Source of the DNA: CAVSWT01 sp963746735
GTDB lineage: Bacteria; Bacteroidota; Ignavibacteria; Ignavibacteriales; Ignavibacteriaceae
Direction of reading: 5' to 3'
Assembly (NCBI GenBank): GCA_963746735.1
Contig: CAVVCO010000012.1
Span: forward strand, 1 to 64,000
Length of the DNA: 64,000 bases
Shown: piece after piece, positions 25,623 to 35,822 of the stretch
How the letters are laid out: each line of letters starts with the position of its first letter
Position numbering within the stretch: the first letter of the stretch is position 1
Notes under the pieces: model-generated
What the model saw: the letters and a program-made list of their open reading frames with translations, nothing else
What the model was told of the DNA's origin: nothing
The model's database searches: none
Translations under genes and position numbers: made by a program

Positions 25623-28424
25623 TTAGTCGTTAAAAATATTTTTGTAGATAGAATGATTTTCTTTTATAATAGAACCAAGCTTCTTTTCAAATTCACTTAC
25701 CGATGCAAAGCCTAGAAGTTTTGCAAACAATTCATATTTCTTCTCATCCTTTGCTATCATACCGGATGAAACATTAAATATAACTTGATTAAAAATTTCC
25801 AAATTTTTTAAGAATAAAAAATTATGTTTTACCTTATCAAAATCAATTAATCCCGGTAAATTATCCTCCAGGCTTTTTAATCTTTTGATTTTTCTTTTAC
25901 CGATATTTTTTTTGTAAATCTCCGGATTGGTTAAAAGTAAATATTGAATTATAAATTCAATATCACTGATTCCTCCGATGCTTTTTTTTATGTAAAAACT
26001 TTTTGAGAGATAAGAAATAGATGGATACATTTTAGTCCTCATCGATTTCATTTCTTTTTTTACTGATTCTTTATCTTCAATTTTAATTCTCTGCACTAAA
26101 CTTCGTATCAAACTTTTGTATGATTTATTATCTCCAAAAATAAAATTCATTTTTGAAAATGCTTGCAATTCCCATACTCTTGCACGGCTTTGCAAATAAT
26201 TTTGATAGCTTTTCAATTCCCAAACAAGCTGGCTGCTTTTCCCCTCCGGACGCAGCCTGCAATCAACTTCAAATGGTTTAAATTCTTCTTTAAATTTTAA
26301 TAATAAATTTTGGAATTTTTTTTCAACATCTTTATCTGCTTCAAAATTATTTGTTCCAAATATTAAATCAATATCAGAAGCAAAGGTCATCTCGCCAACA
26401 CTGAAGCTTCCCATCCCTGCAATGAAAATTTGAGAACTCTCCTCTACAGTAAAATATTGTTTGGAAATATTTTTAATTTGTTCTGTAAAATAATTGCTAA
26501 GAATATTTGAAAACTCTTCACTCGATATTAAGTGAACCGTAATTTGAACAGAAAGATTAAATAGCAATTTCTTCAAATTAATATTAGTGATATTAGAAGA
26601 ATTTATTTTTTGAAATACTCTTCGAGTTAAAAAGTACTCATGCAGGTCCGTGTCCTCTGCAAAAAGGTCAATTGACTTTTGTGAAAATTCACAAAGCATT
26701 AAAAATGAGGTGAAAAATTTTTCGTCTAAAAATTCATTATACCAGATTGAAGGAAAAGTGATATTTCTTATTACACGAACAAAGTTTTGGAGAACTAAAT
26801 CAGGCTGTAAACAATTATCTAAATAATTAATTAGCGAGGATTCAATTTTAATAAAACTATCAGTTGTACTTTTATCAAATTCTTTTTGTCCCAGCAACCC
26901 CTTGCCTTCACTTAGATAAACAAAATCTTTTTCGGCTTTACTTTGATTTTCGAATTTTATTTTTGAAATCTTCTTTTCTTTTAAATTTAACTCCGTTTCC
27001 TTACCTGTAATTGAATCGTAAATTGTTTTAACATTTTTTCTACTTTCAGTTACAGTTTCATTAAACTTTTTAGAACTTTTGAATCCAAGGTAGCTGCTTA
27101 GCTTTTCTAGTATTTCGCCTTCGGAGGGGATGGAATGAGTTTGTGTGTCATTCATTAATTGCAAGTAATGTTCAATCTTTCTGTAAAAAACATAAGCTGT
27201 GTTGAAAACCACAACTTCACCATCAGTTAAAAGCTTTTCCGATTTTAGTTGAGTAATTGCATCAAGAGTGTTATTTGATCTAATATTTTTTAGTTTGCCG
27301 CCGTTTAATAATTGCAATGCTTGAACAGCGAACTCAATATCCCTTATCCCTCCGGGAATAAGTTTTATATTTTCATTATCCTTTAAATTCTTTTCAATAT
27401 TTATTTTTAATTTTTTTATCTGCTCCATTGGTGAAATTGAAAACGATGAAGGATAAATAAAAGGCTGCAAGTAATTAAGGAAATTATCAAATAATTTTTT
27501 ACTGCCGGAAACAAAGCCGGCTTTAATCAGCATTTGTCTTTCCCAATCTTCGCCACGGCTTTCATAGTAATTGAGATATTCCTGGAGGCTCCTGGTCAAA
27601 ACAGAAGTTCTGCCATCCGGGCGGAGACGAAAATCAACTCTGAAAATATATCCCAGCGAAGTTATGGCAGTTGCACTTTCGATAAACAAATAAATAGCTT
27701 CAATTAAAATTTCCTGGAAACTTTTTTTGCTGTTTATTGAAATATTATCATCATAAAAAATTATTAAATCAATATCAGAACTGTAGTTTAATTCATTGCC
27801 GCCGAGTTTACCAAGTGCAATTAAGCAATATGAATTATCATCTAATTGCAGATTATATTTTGATAAAACATCACTATAACAAATTGAAAATAGAAGCGAT
27901 GTGATACTTCGAGCTAAGATAGATAACTCTTCAGTTGCAGTTTTTAAATCATTGATACCTAAAATATCTTTTGTCCCTATTCTTAAAATCTCTTTCCTTT
28001 TTTGCGACCGCAGAAAATTTAACTTAGCGTTTAAAGATTTGTATGAGTTAATATTCTGCTTTAAATCCAAATTCAGTTCTTCTTCATTCAACTTTCTATT
28101 TAGATTAGAAGGATTTACTATCCAGTAAAAATATTCAGGATTTCTTACCAGAATGTCTGTTAGGTAATTACTATTAACTGCAATTGAGATTAATATTTCA
28201 ACATAATGCGGGTATTTAACGCAGTCCCCTATAAAGGATGCTTTATCAAACATTGCTAAAATTATTCTAATCAGATTAGCTTCAGAGCTATGAGTGAAGA
28301 ACTTATTTTTAATTTCTGCTGAAACTAATTCAAGAAACTTGTCAAATACATTTTCGGGTAAATAACCGGCAGAAATTTCCGCAAGTTTTTCTATGATGTC
28401 TGTAGATAATTTTGCTTTTCTCAA
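25623..28424 (-). CDS. glnE: Glutamine synthetase adenylyltransferase/deadenylase GlnE
   Basis: 933 aa. Two nucleotidyltransferase domains are seen: LGKLGGNELNYSSDIDLIIF at about residues 205-225 (deadenylation half) and GMGSFSVGEMTFASDIDLIF at about 670-690 (adenylylation half). Each has the D-x-D metal pair and is followed by an R-L-R-P-(D/E)-G motif. It attaches AMP to glutamine synthetase and removes it again in response to PII and glutamine. The PII gene glnB lies 7 kb away at 35823. It heads a two-gene minus-strand unit with DUF2723. Confidence 0.95.
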   Translation of the reverse strand: MRKAKLSTDIIEKLAEISAGYLPENVFDKFLELVSAEIKNKFFTHSSEANLIRIILAMFDKASFIGDCVKYPHYVEILISIAVNSNYLTDILVRNPEYFYWIVNPSNLNRKLNEEELNLDLKQNINSYKSLNAKLNFLRSQKRKEILRIGTKDILGINDLKTATEELSILARSITSLLFSICYSDVLSKYNLQLDDNSYCLIALGKLGGNELNYSSDIDLIIFYDDNISINSKKSFQEILIEAIYLFIESATAITSLGYIFRVDFRLRPDGRTSVLTRSLQEYLNYYESRGEDWERQMLIKAGFVSGSKKLFDNFLNYLQPFIYPSSFSISPMEQIKKLKINIEKNLKDNENIKLIPGGIRDIEFAVQALQLLNGGKLKNIRSNNTLDAITQLKSEKLLTDGEVVVFNTAYVFYRKIEHYLQLMNDTQTHSIPSEGEILEKLSSYLGFKSSKKFNETVTESRKNVKTIYDSITGKETELNLKEKKISKIKFENQSKAEKDFVYLSEGKGLLGQKEFDKSTTDSFIKIESSLINYLDNCLQPDLVLQNFVRVIRNITFPSIWYNEFLDEKFFTSFLMLCEFSQKSIDLFAEDTDLHEYFLTRRVFQKINSSNITNINLKKLLFNLSVQITVHLISSEEFSNILSNYFTEQIKNISKQYFTVEESSQIFIAGMGSFSVGEMTFASDIDLIFGTNNFEADKDVEKKFQNLLLKFKEEFKPFEVDCRLRPEGKSSQLVWELKSYQNYLQSRARVWELQAFSKMNFIFGDNKSYKSLIRSLVQRIKIEDKESVKKEMKSMRTKMYPSISYLSKSFYIKKSIGGISDIEFIIQYLLLTNPEIYKKNIGKRKIKRLKSLEDNLPGLIDFDKVKHNFLFLKNLEIFNQVIFNVSSGMIAKDEKKYELFAKLLGFASVSEFEKKLGSIIKENHSIYKNIFND

Positions 28425-28581
28425 GTTTCTAAATAGTTACGTATTAAATTGATTAAATAATAAGTTGATAAGTCTATTAAAAAAATAAATTATTATAAAC
28501 ATTTGGGATAAAATTAGTTTAAATTATCTGTTGCAATGTCATTTATATCATAATAGCATTCATAAACTTAATAAAAAAATT

Positions 28582-29031
28582 ATGAACCAGATAAAATTTT
28601 TCTTACCATTCTTATTTCTTTTCTTTTCAAGCTGCTGTACAAATGTGAGCAAAAATGAAAATGGCGGCCAGGAATTATCTATAAAAAAAACCAATCAAAA
28701 TCCGCCGACAACAATACAGGTAAATCAATCAATTGTAACCGCTAAAGTTCAAGAAATAAATTTGGAAGATGAAAATAATTATTCAATCAAAGCAAAAATT
28801 TTAAATGTTGAAGAAAACCCGGCTTATGCAAGCATGGCAGTAAATGGCAGCGTTTATAAATTAGTTCCTGATTACGCATTAAATGATAAAAATGAAATTG
28901 ATTTTACATCACATAAAGATAAAAATTCAGGCTTATTTAATCTTTCTAAGCTAAAACCAGGTGATGAATTTAGGGCAATTATATTTATGGGGAAAAATTA
29001 TAACTGGTATATACAAAAAGTTTTAAAGTAA
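28582..29031 (+). CDS. Hypothetical lipoprotein
   Basis: 149 aa from ATG 28582; the upstream in-frame ATG at 28531 would put a 17-residue polar tail before the signal. MNQIKFFLPFLFLFFSSCC ends in a lipobox. The mature part is a small predicted beta domain with SIVTAKVQEINLEDENNYSI and LKPGDEFRAIIF, resembling OB-fold-like lipoproteins, but no family is recognised. It is divergent from glnE and precedes the propeller protein by 80 bp. Confidence 0.7.
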   Translation: MNQIKFFLPFLFLFFSSCCTNVSKNENGGQELSIKKTNQNPPTTIQVNQSIVTAKVQEINLEDENNYSIKAKILNVEENPAYASMAVNGSVYKLVPDYALNDKNEIDFTSHKDKNSGLFNLSKLKPGDEFRAIIFMGKNYNWYIQKVLK

Positions 29032-29111
29032 ATTTAAAATTTAAATTGTTAGAATTTTTAATGTATCAAGACCAAAAGCAGTTTAATGAATTTTGAGGTA
29101 TTAAAGCCAAA

Positions 29112-32051
29112 ATGAAAAAGCAAATAACCATATTAATTATTTCAGCCATTTTAACTGTAGGTTTACAAATCTTTCTCAATTATTCTAAAAATGAAATAAA
29201 TATGAAGACATTTTTGGATTGGAAAATAAAAGAGGAAAGTAACGAAAAACCTACTTACGGCTCAGCAGATGAAGCAATGAAATGGTACATAGAACAACGC
29301 GAATACCCGCTTGGTAAAATTCCCGTTGGGTGGCGTCGAGAAGCATTAAAAGATATAGAATTAAACAGACTACAAAAAAGTCTTAGTAAATCTGAAACTA
29401 CATTAAACTGGACACCTGTCGGGCCTAATAATATCGGAGGACGAATTAGAGCAATTGCTGTAGATCCGACAAACCCTAACATAGTTTATTTAGGTTCAGT
29501 CAGTGGCGGTGTATGGAAATCTACAAATGGCGGAGGCAGCTGGACGGCTTTGAAAGACAATATGGAAAACTTAGCAGTTTGTTCTTTAGTTATTGATCCA
29601 AATAACCCAAATACTATTTATGCCGGGACCGGCGAAGGATTTTTTAATATTGATGCAATAAGGGGAGAAGGAATTTTTAAATCAACAGATGCAGGTGCAA
29701 ATTGGGTTCAACTATCAGCTACTAATAATTCAAATTATTATTACGTAAATAAATTAGTATTTGATGGCACCACTAATATTTTATGGGCGGGTACACGAAC
29801 CGGATTATTTAGTTCCAGCAATGGAGGTGATTCGTTCACAGGAGCTTTAACAAACAATCAAAAATATAACCACTGCACTGATATTGAAATTGCTTCGACA
29901 ACTCCTACAACAATATATGCTTGTTTCGGTTTATTTGTAGATAGTGCTGCCGTCTATAGAAGTACTAACGGTGGAACAAGTTTTGGTTCTACTACAATTC
30001 TCTCAAAGTCAGGACAGGGTAGAATTGAAATGGCGACATCTCTTTCAAACCCTCAAGTTGTTTATGCTTCTTTTCTTGATTTGAACACTAATGGTGTAAG
30101 CGTAATGGTAAAGACAACCAATGGAGGTAATAGCTGGGATTCAATAGCTGTAGCAGGGCCAGCTTTTTCTGGAGCTAATAATTATGCCGGCACACAAGCA
30201 TGGTATGATAATATAATGGCTGTTGATCCGGATAATGCTAACAATGTAATAATAGGTGGATTAGATTTATGGAAAACAACTGATGGCGGCGCAAGCTGGA
30301 AACAAAAGACCAATTGGTATCAGCAAACAGGTTATCAATTTGTTCATGCAGATCATCATGCTTTAGCTTTTGCTCCTTCTAATTCAAATATTCTATACAA
30401 TGGAAATGATGGCGGAGTTTATAAATCCACAGATAAAGGAGAGACATGGACTAGTGAAAATAATAATCTCGCGATAACACAATTTTACTATGGTGCTGTT
30501 TCTCCTACTGGAACTAATTATTACGGCGGCACACAAGATAACGGGACGATATCTTCAAACGGTTCAGCAAACTGGCAGGCAATTATTGGTGGAGATGGCG
30601 GTGTTACAGAAGTTGATTACGATAGCCCCAACATTATCTATGGCGAGTATGTTAATTTTGCGTTTTTCAAATCAACAAATGGAGGAGTTTCATTCTCGAA
30701 AAAAATGAATGGTATACCGACTGGCAGCGGGGAATATGATGGTACAAAAGATAGAACTCTATTTATTACACCATATACAATTGATCCGAATAACCCTAGT
30801 ACTCTAGTCGCAGGTACTTATAGGGTTTGGCGAACTACAGACGGTGCCGGCAAATGGAATACCATCAGTGGAGATATAACAAATGGCGGCAGTGATAAAA
30901 TATCGGCTGTAACTATTGCTAAAGGAAATTCAAATGTTATTTATATAGGATGTGCAAGCGGTATAATTCAGGTCACTACGAACGGTGGATCTACATGGAC
31001 TAAGGGGGATATTAATAATAATTTGCCAAATGCATATTGTACTAGAATAGCAATTGATCCAATTAATTCTTCGATTGCTTATGTGACATATTCAGGTTTC
31101 TTATCCGGGAAGAAAATTTTTAAAACAACCAATTACGGACAAACGTGGACAAGTATTTCGTCAAATTTACCCAACCTGCCTGTTAATTGTATTGTGGTTA
31201 ACCCTGATAATACAAACAACATTTATGTCGGGACTGATCTCGGTGTATTTTCTACAGAAGATAGCGGGACAAGCTGGGCGCAGGATAATAATGGATTACC
31301 AAATGTTTCAGTAATGGATCTTGATTATCGTTCTTCGGATAAAAAGCTTTTTGCTTCCACTCATGGAAGAGGGATGTTTGCTGCTACAGTTTCAATAACA
31401 TCCACTCAAACCACTTTACTCCAAGAGAATTTTGATTTATCTCAATTTCCTCCAAATGGCTGGAGCACCAGTGTATATAATACAAGTTACACCTGGCAAG
31501 CGGGAAATATACAAGGACTTAATTTCAGTTCAATTGATCCTTCAAATGTAAGCTCGGCGATTTGTCCTTTTGATAATTCCGATCAAGATGAATTATTAAT
31601 AACTCCATCTTTTTCATTAGGCAATGGTGATGCAGCAATTGAATTTTATATCGCATACAATTCTCAATATTTATCCGGTTCTGCAATTTATTTAAGCATC
31701 ACCTCTGATAACGGGAGTAATTGGAGTCCTTTATGGCAGACAACTAATGATGGAAAAGGATTAGACTGGCGATATGTGTCAGTTGATCTTTCAGCTTATA
31801 AAAATATGAATAACTTAAAGCTGGCATGGGAATATTATGGATATAACAGTGATGTAGCAGCAATTGATAATGTAAAATTAACAGGTGTCCAATCAACAAC
31901 TGCAGTAAAAGATATTGCCGGGAATGTACCTAAGGATTTTCAATTATATCAGAATTATCCAAATCCGTTTAATCCAACCACAAGAATCAAATATTCAATT
32001 CCATCCGTAGGAACTTCATTAATGAAGTTCTGTACAACTGAAAGTTTATGA
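29112..32051 (+). CDS. Secreted BNR/sortilin-type beta-propeller protein with adhesin-like domain
   Basis: 979 codons. An N-terminal membrane/signal segment (KKQITILIISAILTVGLQIF) is followed by WTPVGPNNIGGRIRAIAVDP and about ten propeller repeats of the form VYxGxxxGGVWKSTNGGxSW, as in VPS10/sortilin-like BNR domains. At about residues 765-940 is a jelly-roll, choice-of-anchor J/cleaved-adhesin-like domain (ENFDLSQFPPNGWSTS ... AIDNVKLTG). The C-terminal T9SS domain starts (FQLYQNYPNPFNPTTRIKYS), but the frame leaves it at a palindromic element (32007-32035) and stops at 32051. One base skipped at 32031 restores a complete domain to 32226. The partners are unknown; such proteins bind glycans or other surfaces. 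Confidence 0.85.
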   Translation: MKKQITILIISAILTVGLQIFLNYSKNEINMKTFLDWKIKEESNEKPTYGSADEAMKWYIEQREYPLGKIPVGWRREALKDIELNRLQKSLSKSETTLNWTPVGPNNIGGRIRAIAVDPTNPNIVYLGSVSGGVWKSTNGGGSWTALKDNMENLAVCSLVIDPNNPNTIYAGTGEGFFNIDAIRGEGIFKSTDAGANWVQLSATNNSNYYYVNKLVFDGTTNILWAGTRTGLFSSSNGGDSFTGALTNNQKYNHCTDIEIASTTPTTIYACFGLFVDSAAVYRSTNGGTSFGSTTILSKSGQGRIEMATSLSNPQVVYASFLDLNTNGVSVMVKTTNGGNSWDSIAVAGPAFSGANNYAGTQAWYDNIMAVDPDNANNVIIGGLDLWKTTDGGASWKQKTNWYQQTGYQFVHADHHALAFAPSNSNILYNGNDGGVYKSTDKGETWTSENNNLAITQFYYGAVSPTGTNYYGGTQDNGTISSNGSANWQAIIGGDGGVTEVDYDSPNIIYGEYVNFAFFKSTNGGVSFSKKMNGIPTGSGEYDGTKDRTLFITPYTIDPNNPSTLVAGTYRVWRTTDGAGKWNTISGDITNGGSDKISAVTIAKGNSNVIYIGCASGIIQVTTNGGSTWTKGDINNNLPNAYCTRIAIDPINSSIAYVTYSGFLSGKKIFKTTNYGQTWTSISSNLPNLPVNCIVVNPDNTNNIYVGTDLGVFSTEDSGTSWAQDNNGLPNVSVMDLDYRSSDKKLFASTHGRGMFAATVSITSTQTTLLQENFDLSQFPPNGWSTSVYNTSYTWQAGNIQGLNFSSIDPSNVSSAICPFDNSDQDELLITPSFSLGNGDAAIEFYIAYNSQYLSGSAIYLSITSDNGSNWSPLWQTTNDGKGLDWRYVSVDLSAYKNMNNLKLAWEYYGYNSDVAAIDNVKLTGVQSTTAVKDIAGNVPKDFQLYQNYPNPFNPTTRIKYSIPSVGTSLMKFCTTESL
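32007..32035. repeat. Palindromic element inside T9SS sorting domain (element 2)
   Basis: GTAG, a perfect 20-bp palindrome with left arm GAACTTCATT (32011-32030), one extra T at 32031, then GTAC. It lies between KYSIP and VQLKVYDILG, the same place as the element at 15060. The arms differ completely from that element, but symmetry and flanks are kept. The extra T shifts the frame by one. Confidence 0.7.
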
Positions 32052-32226
32052 TATTCTTGGCAATGAAGTAGCAACACTTGTAAACGAAGATAAGCCCTCA
32101 GGCAGCTATGAAGTTACCTGGAATGGGAAAAACAATGGCGGGCAGCAAGTCGCAAGCGGAACTTATATTTATAGAATTACTGCGGGGAATTTTGCTGAGA
32201 GTAAGAAGATGATTTTGTTGAAATAA
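32052..32226 (+). pseudogene. Out-of-frame end of the T9SS sorting domain
   Basis: In the frame one base on from 29112-32051, codons from 32032 read VQLKVYDILGNEVATLVNED, continue into SGTYIYRITAGNFAESKKMI, and end LLK at 32226. This is the normal last part of a T9SS type A domain, so the propeller gene was in frame before a 1-nt insertion at the palindrome (or the insertion is an assembly error). Confidence 0.75.
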
Positions 32227-32242
32227 GGAAGTCCAACCAAAC

Positions 32243-32257
32243 CTCCCCAAAAGGGAG
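32243..32257. repeat. Short GC-rich hairpin after the propeller gene
   Basis: CTCCC and GGGAG pair around CAAAA, a few bases after the end of the propeller gene. It may be an intergenic repeat, or a weak terminator, since no T run follows. Not decided. Confidence 0.3.
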
Positions 32258-32282
32258 ACTTTAGGGCAATAGAATCAAATCT

Positions 32283-32525
32283 TCAAAGTTCATAAAAACT
32301 TTGAGGGTTCTTGAAGAATAAATATTCAAATACAAGAAAAGTAATTACCCTTTCGAAATCTTTATTATTAACAAAAATATAATCATTATAAAGAAAAACA
32401 ATTGCTGATCTTAGAAATTTGCGAAGAGTTCGGTTCTGGAATTCTTTATTTATTCCCCTTCTATAATAAGCAAAAACCAAAAACATGATTAAAATACCAA
32501 TTATGTAAATCCAAAATATATCCAT
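32283..32525 (-). CDS. Small putative membrane protein
   Basis: 80 aa: an N-terminal hydrophobic helix (MDIFWIYIIGILIMFLVFAY), then RRGINKEF and an Arg/Lys-rich stretch followed by aromatic residues. No family is recognised. The position in a 470-bp gap between two plus-strand genes, and the single predicted membrane segment, make a real gene plausible but unproven. No clear ribosome site is visible before its ATG. Confidence 0.4.
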   Translation of the reverse strand: MDIFWIYIIGILIMFLVFAYYRRGINKEFQNRTLRKFLRSAIVFLYNDYIFVNNKDFERVITFLVFEYLFFKNPQSFYEL

Positions 32526-32695
32526 TATTTTTCCACTAAAAAGTTAGTAACTTTGTGAAGTTAAAATGAATCAATTTTTAGGTCATTTTATGAATATGTT
32601 GATTTAAAAGCAAAGTAATTACCGCTCTTTTAAATTGCATTTCATAGCTTCTATATTTAATTTTAATATTCTTAAAAACCGACGGAGTTTATTTA

Positions 32696-35600
32696 ATGTT
32701 AAATAACATTGTTAAAAAGATATTTGGTGACAAACATGCAAAGGATCATAAATTACTTTGGCCGATAGTCAAAGAAATTAATGAAGAGTATGAAAAAATA
32801 AAAGATTTATCAGATGATGAACTAAAAGCAAAGACACCTGAATTTAAGCAGCAAATTCAAGATTACACTGCTGAAATTCGTGGAGAAATTGAAGCCTTAA
32901 AATTAAAGCTTCAGTCTGATGAGGATTTTGATAGGCACGCTGCTTACGATGAACTTGATAAATTAGAAGAAGACTTGAATGACAAGTACGAAGAAATCTT
33001 AGATCAAATTCTCCCGGAAGCTTTTGCGGTTGTTAAATTAACTTGTGAAAAGCTTGTTGGAAAAAGCTGGATGGTTGCTGGAAATAAAATTACTTGGAAC
33101 ATGGTTCCTTATGATGTTCAATTAATGGGAGGGGTTGTTCTTCATCAAGGGAAGATTGCAGAAATGGCAACCGGCGAAGGTAAAACATTGGTTGCAGCAC
33201 TTCCAATTTATTTAAATGCTCTTACCGGTAGAGGCGTTCACCTTGTTACAGTGAATGATTATCTTGCTTTGCGTGATAGCGAGTGGATGGGAGAAATTTA
33301 TAAATTTCATAGCCTTTCTGTTGGAGTTATTCTAAATACAATGGACCCGCAAAAAAGAAAGCAAGAATATAATTGCGATATAATTTACGGTACAAATAAC
33401 GAATTTGGCTTCGATTATCTGCGTGATAATATGTCATCTGATAAAGAAAACCAGGTGCAGCGCGGGCACAATTATGCAATCGTGGATGAAGTTGACTCGG
33501 TTTTAATTGATGAAGCAAGAACTCCATTAATCATTTCCGGTCCCGTGGAAATTGATGATCAGCAGTTTAATGAAATGAAGCCCAAGATCGAACGTATATA
33601 TAGAATTCAATCTAACTTGGTTGCAAAGCTAGTTCAAGATGCTGAAGATATGTTGAGCAGCGGAGAAAAGGGAAGTATAACTGAGGCAGGAGTTTTGTTG
33701 TTTCGTGCATTTCGGGGACTTCCTAAAAGCAACAAGCTTGCTAAAGTTTTAAGTGAGCCTTCGAATAAGAAATTAGTCCAGACTACCGAGCTTGATTATT
33801 TAAGAGAACAAGCCAAGCACATGCACATTATTGATGATGAATTATATTTTGTAATTGATGAAAAAAATAATACAATTGAACTTACCGACAAAGGCAGAGA
33901 AGAACTTGCCAAAGGAAGCGGTATTGAAACCGAATATTTTATTTTGCCCGATCTCGGGACAGAAGTTAGCAAATTTGAAAATGATGATACATTAAGCGAA
34001 GAAGAAAAGATTAAGAAAAAAGATCTTCTTTATAAAAAATATTCGGAAGCAAGCGATAGAATTCATACCATACACCAGCTTCTTAAAGCATATACTCTTT
34101 TTGAAAAAGATGATGAATATGTTATAACTGAAGATGGGAAAATAGCTATAGTTGATGAATTTACCGGCCGTGTGTTGCCTGGCAGACGTTATTCGGACGG
34201 GCTTCATCAAGCAATTGAAGCTAAGGAAAATGTTAAAGTTGAAAAAGATACTCAAACTCTTGCTACAATTACTCTTCAGAATTATTTCAGAATGTACAAC
34301 AAACTAGCAGGCATGACCGGAACAGCCGAAACGGAAGAGGGAGAATTTTTTGAGATTTATAAATTGGAAGTTGTTGTAGCTCCTACAAATAAACCTGTTG
34401 TTAGAGATGACCAGGATGATGCAGTTTTCAAAACTAAACGAGAAAAGTATAACGCAATAATCGAACATATCGAAGAATTGAAGAAAGAAGGAAGGCCGGT
34501 GCTTGTCGGTACAACTTCGGTTGATGTTTCAGAAACTCTTAGCAGAATGTTAAAGAGAAGAGGAACTGCGCACAATGTGTTAAACGCAAAACAGCATCAG
34601 CGTGAAGCAGAAATTGTTGAACATGCCGGCGAAATTGGAGCTGTAACAATTGCTACTAATATGGCTGGCCGTGGAACTGATATTAAGCTTGGCAACGGCG
34701 TTATTGACAAAGGCGGCTTATTCATCTTAGGAACCGAACGTCATGAATCAAGAAGAATTGACAGGCAGTTGAGAGGGCGTTCGGGAAGACAAGGCGATCC
34801 TGGTACTACTAAATTTTATATTTCTCTTGAAGATGATTTAATGCGCTTGTTTATGAGTGATAGAGTTACTTCAATTATGGAAAGAATTGGAATTAAAGAC
34901 GGTGAAGTAATTCAGCATCCGATGATAACCAAGTCGGTTGAAAGAGCACAAAAGAAAGTTGAAGAAAATAACTTTGCAATCAGAAAAAGACTTCTTGAAT
35001 ATGATGATACAATGAATTCACAGAGAGAAGTTATTTACACCAGGAGAAACCGTGCTCTTCAGGGTGACAGGTTAAAAAGTGATATCTTTGAACTGCTTGA
35101 AGAATTTATCGGCGAAATTGTTGATAGAAGCTTTGATGATGTGCTGGTTGATAATATTAAAGAAGAAATGCGCCATAATTTCTTGCTTGATATTCATCTT
35201 GAAGCAACGGAGTTCGAGCATCTTGGCAATGAAGGATTAAAAAATAAATTGTTTGAAGCCGCAAAAGACTTCTATAAAAAGAAAGAGGAAATGCTCGGCC
35301 CTGAATTGATGGCAAGGCTTGAAAGATACGCCATGTTAAGCGTAATTGATCATAAATGGAAAGAACATCTCAGAGAGATGGATGATCTGAAAGAAGGTAT
35401 CGGGTTGAGGGCTTATGGACAAAAAGATCCTTTAGTTGAATATAAAGTTGAAGCTTACCAATTGTTTGTTTCTCTTCTAGAACAAATAAAAAATGAAGTG
35501 GTATCTTTTGTATTTAAATTCTGGCCGCAAGCACCAGAAGAAGTTCAGAGAAAAAGGCAGCCGTCAATGTCTAGAATTACCACATCGAAGCAAAGTACGG

Positions 35601-35749
35601 AGAATATTGGGCTTTCAACAAACAGAGAAAATGGAGAAGAGCAAAGAGCAGGTAAACCGCAGCCAGTTCGTGTTGAAACAAAGGTTGGCAGAAATGATCC
35701 TTGTCCATGCGGCAGCGGTAAAAAATATAAAAATTGCCATGGTAAGTAA
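32696..35749 (+). CDS. secA: Preprotein translocase ATPase SecA
   Basis: 1017 aa. Walker A is ATGEGKT (about residues 158-164); VDEVDSVLIDEARTPLIISG is the DEAD-box region; TIATNMAGRGTDIKLG and ESRRIDRQLRGRSGRQGDPG are motifs V and VI. The C-terminus is the SEC-C zinc motif with Cys1003, Cys1005, Cys1014 and His1015 (CPCGSGKKYKNCH), which binds SecB and phospholipid. It drives proteins through SecYEG, so it exports the secreted and lipoproteins encoded in this window. Length above 900 is normal for this phylum, which has inserts in the helicase domain. Confidence 0.97.
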   Translation: MLNNIVKKIFGDKHAKDHKLLWPIVKEINEEYEKIKDLSDDELKAKTPEFKQQIQDYTAEIRGEIEALKLKLQSDEDFDRHAAYDELDKLEEDLNDKYEEILDQILPEAFAVVKLTCEKLVGKSWMVAGNKITWNMVPYDVQLMGGVVLHQGKIAEMATGEGKTLVAALPIYLNALTGRGVHLVTVNDYLALRDSEWMGEIYKFHSLSVGVILNTMDPQKRKQEYNCDIIYGTNNEFGFDYLRDNMSSDKENQVQRGHNYAIVDEVDSVLIDEARTPLIISGPVEIDDQQFNEMKPKIERIYRIQSNLVAKLVQDAEDMLSSGEKGSITEAGVLLFRAFRGLPKSNKLAKVLSEPSNKKLVQTTELDYLREQAKHMHIIDDELYFVIDEKNNTIELTDKGREELAKGSGIETEYFILPDLGTEVSKFENDDTLSEEEKIKKKDLLYKKYSEASDRIHTIHQLLKAYTLFEKDDEYVITEDGKIAIVDEFTGRVLPGRRYSDGLHQAIEAKENVKVEKDTQTLATITLQNYFRMYNKLAGMTGTAETEEGEFFEIYKLEVVVAPTNKPVVRDDQDDAVFKTKREKYNAIIEHIEELKKEGRPVLVGTTSVDVSETLSRMLKRRGTAHNVLNAKQHQREAEIVEHAGEIGAVTIATNMAGRGTDIKLGNGVIDKGGLFILGTERHESRRIDRQLRGRSGRQGDPGTTKFYISLEDDLMRLFMSDRVTSIMERIGIKDGEVIQHPMITKSVERAQKKVEENNFAIRKRLLEYDDTMNSQREVIYTRRNRALQGDRLKSDIFELLEEFIGEIVDRSFDDVLVDNIKEEMRHNFLLDIHLEATEFEHLGNEGLKNKLFEAAKDFYKKKEEMLGPELMARLERYAMLSVIDHKWKEHLREMDDLKEGIGLRAYGQKDPLVEYKVEAYQLFVSLLEQIKNEVVSFVFKFWPQAPEEVQRKRQPSMSRITTSKQSTENIGLSTNRENGEEQRAGKPQPVRVETKVGRNDPCPCGSGKKYKNCHGK

Positions 35750-35822
35750 CGCAAAATTTTGCGGTCAGATAGTTATCTAAAAACTCTAAATTATTTTAAT
35801 CCTAACAGCGGAAAGAAAATAT

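Noticed and set aside
30490..30708. Open frame of 72 codons inside the propeller gene
   Set aside because: It is a shadow of the propeller repeats in another frame, with no start signal.
32031..32031. Programmed frameshift in the sorting domain
   Set aside because: No slippery heptamer precedes the site, and unrelated genes nearby show the same 1-nt breaks.
35750..35763. Palindrome CGCAAAATTTTGCG directly after secA
   Set aside because: Only 14 bp, self-complementary without a loop and without a T run. It may be chance in AT-rich DNA and lacks the GTAG/GTAC flanks of the coding elements.
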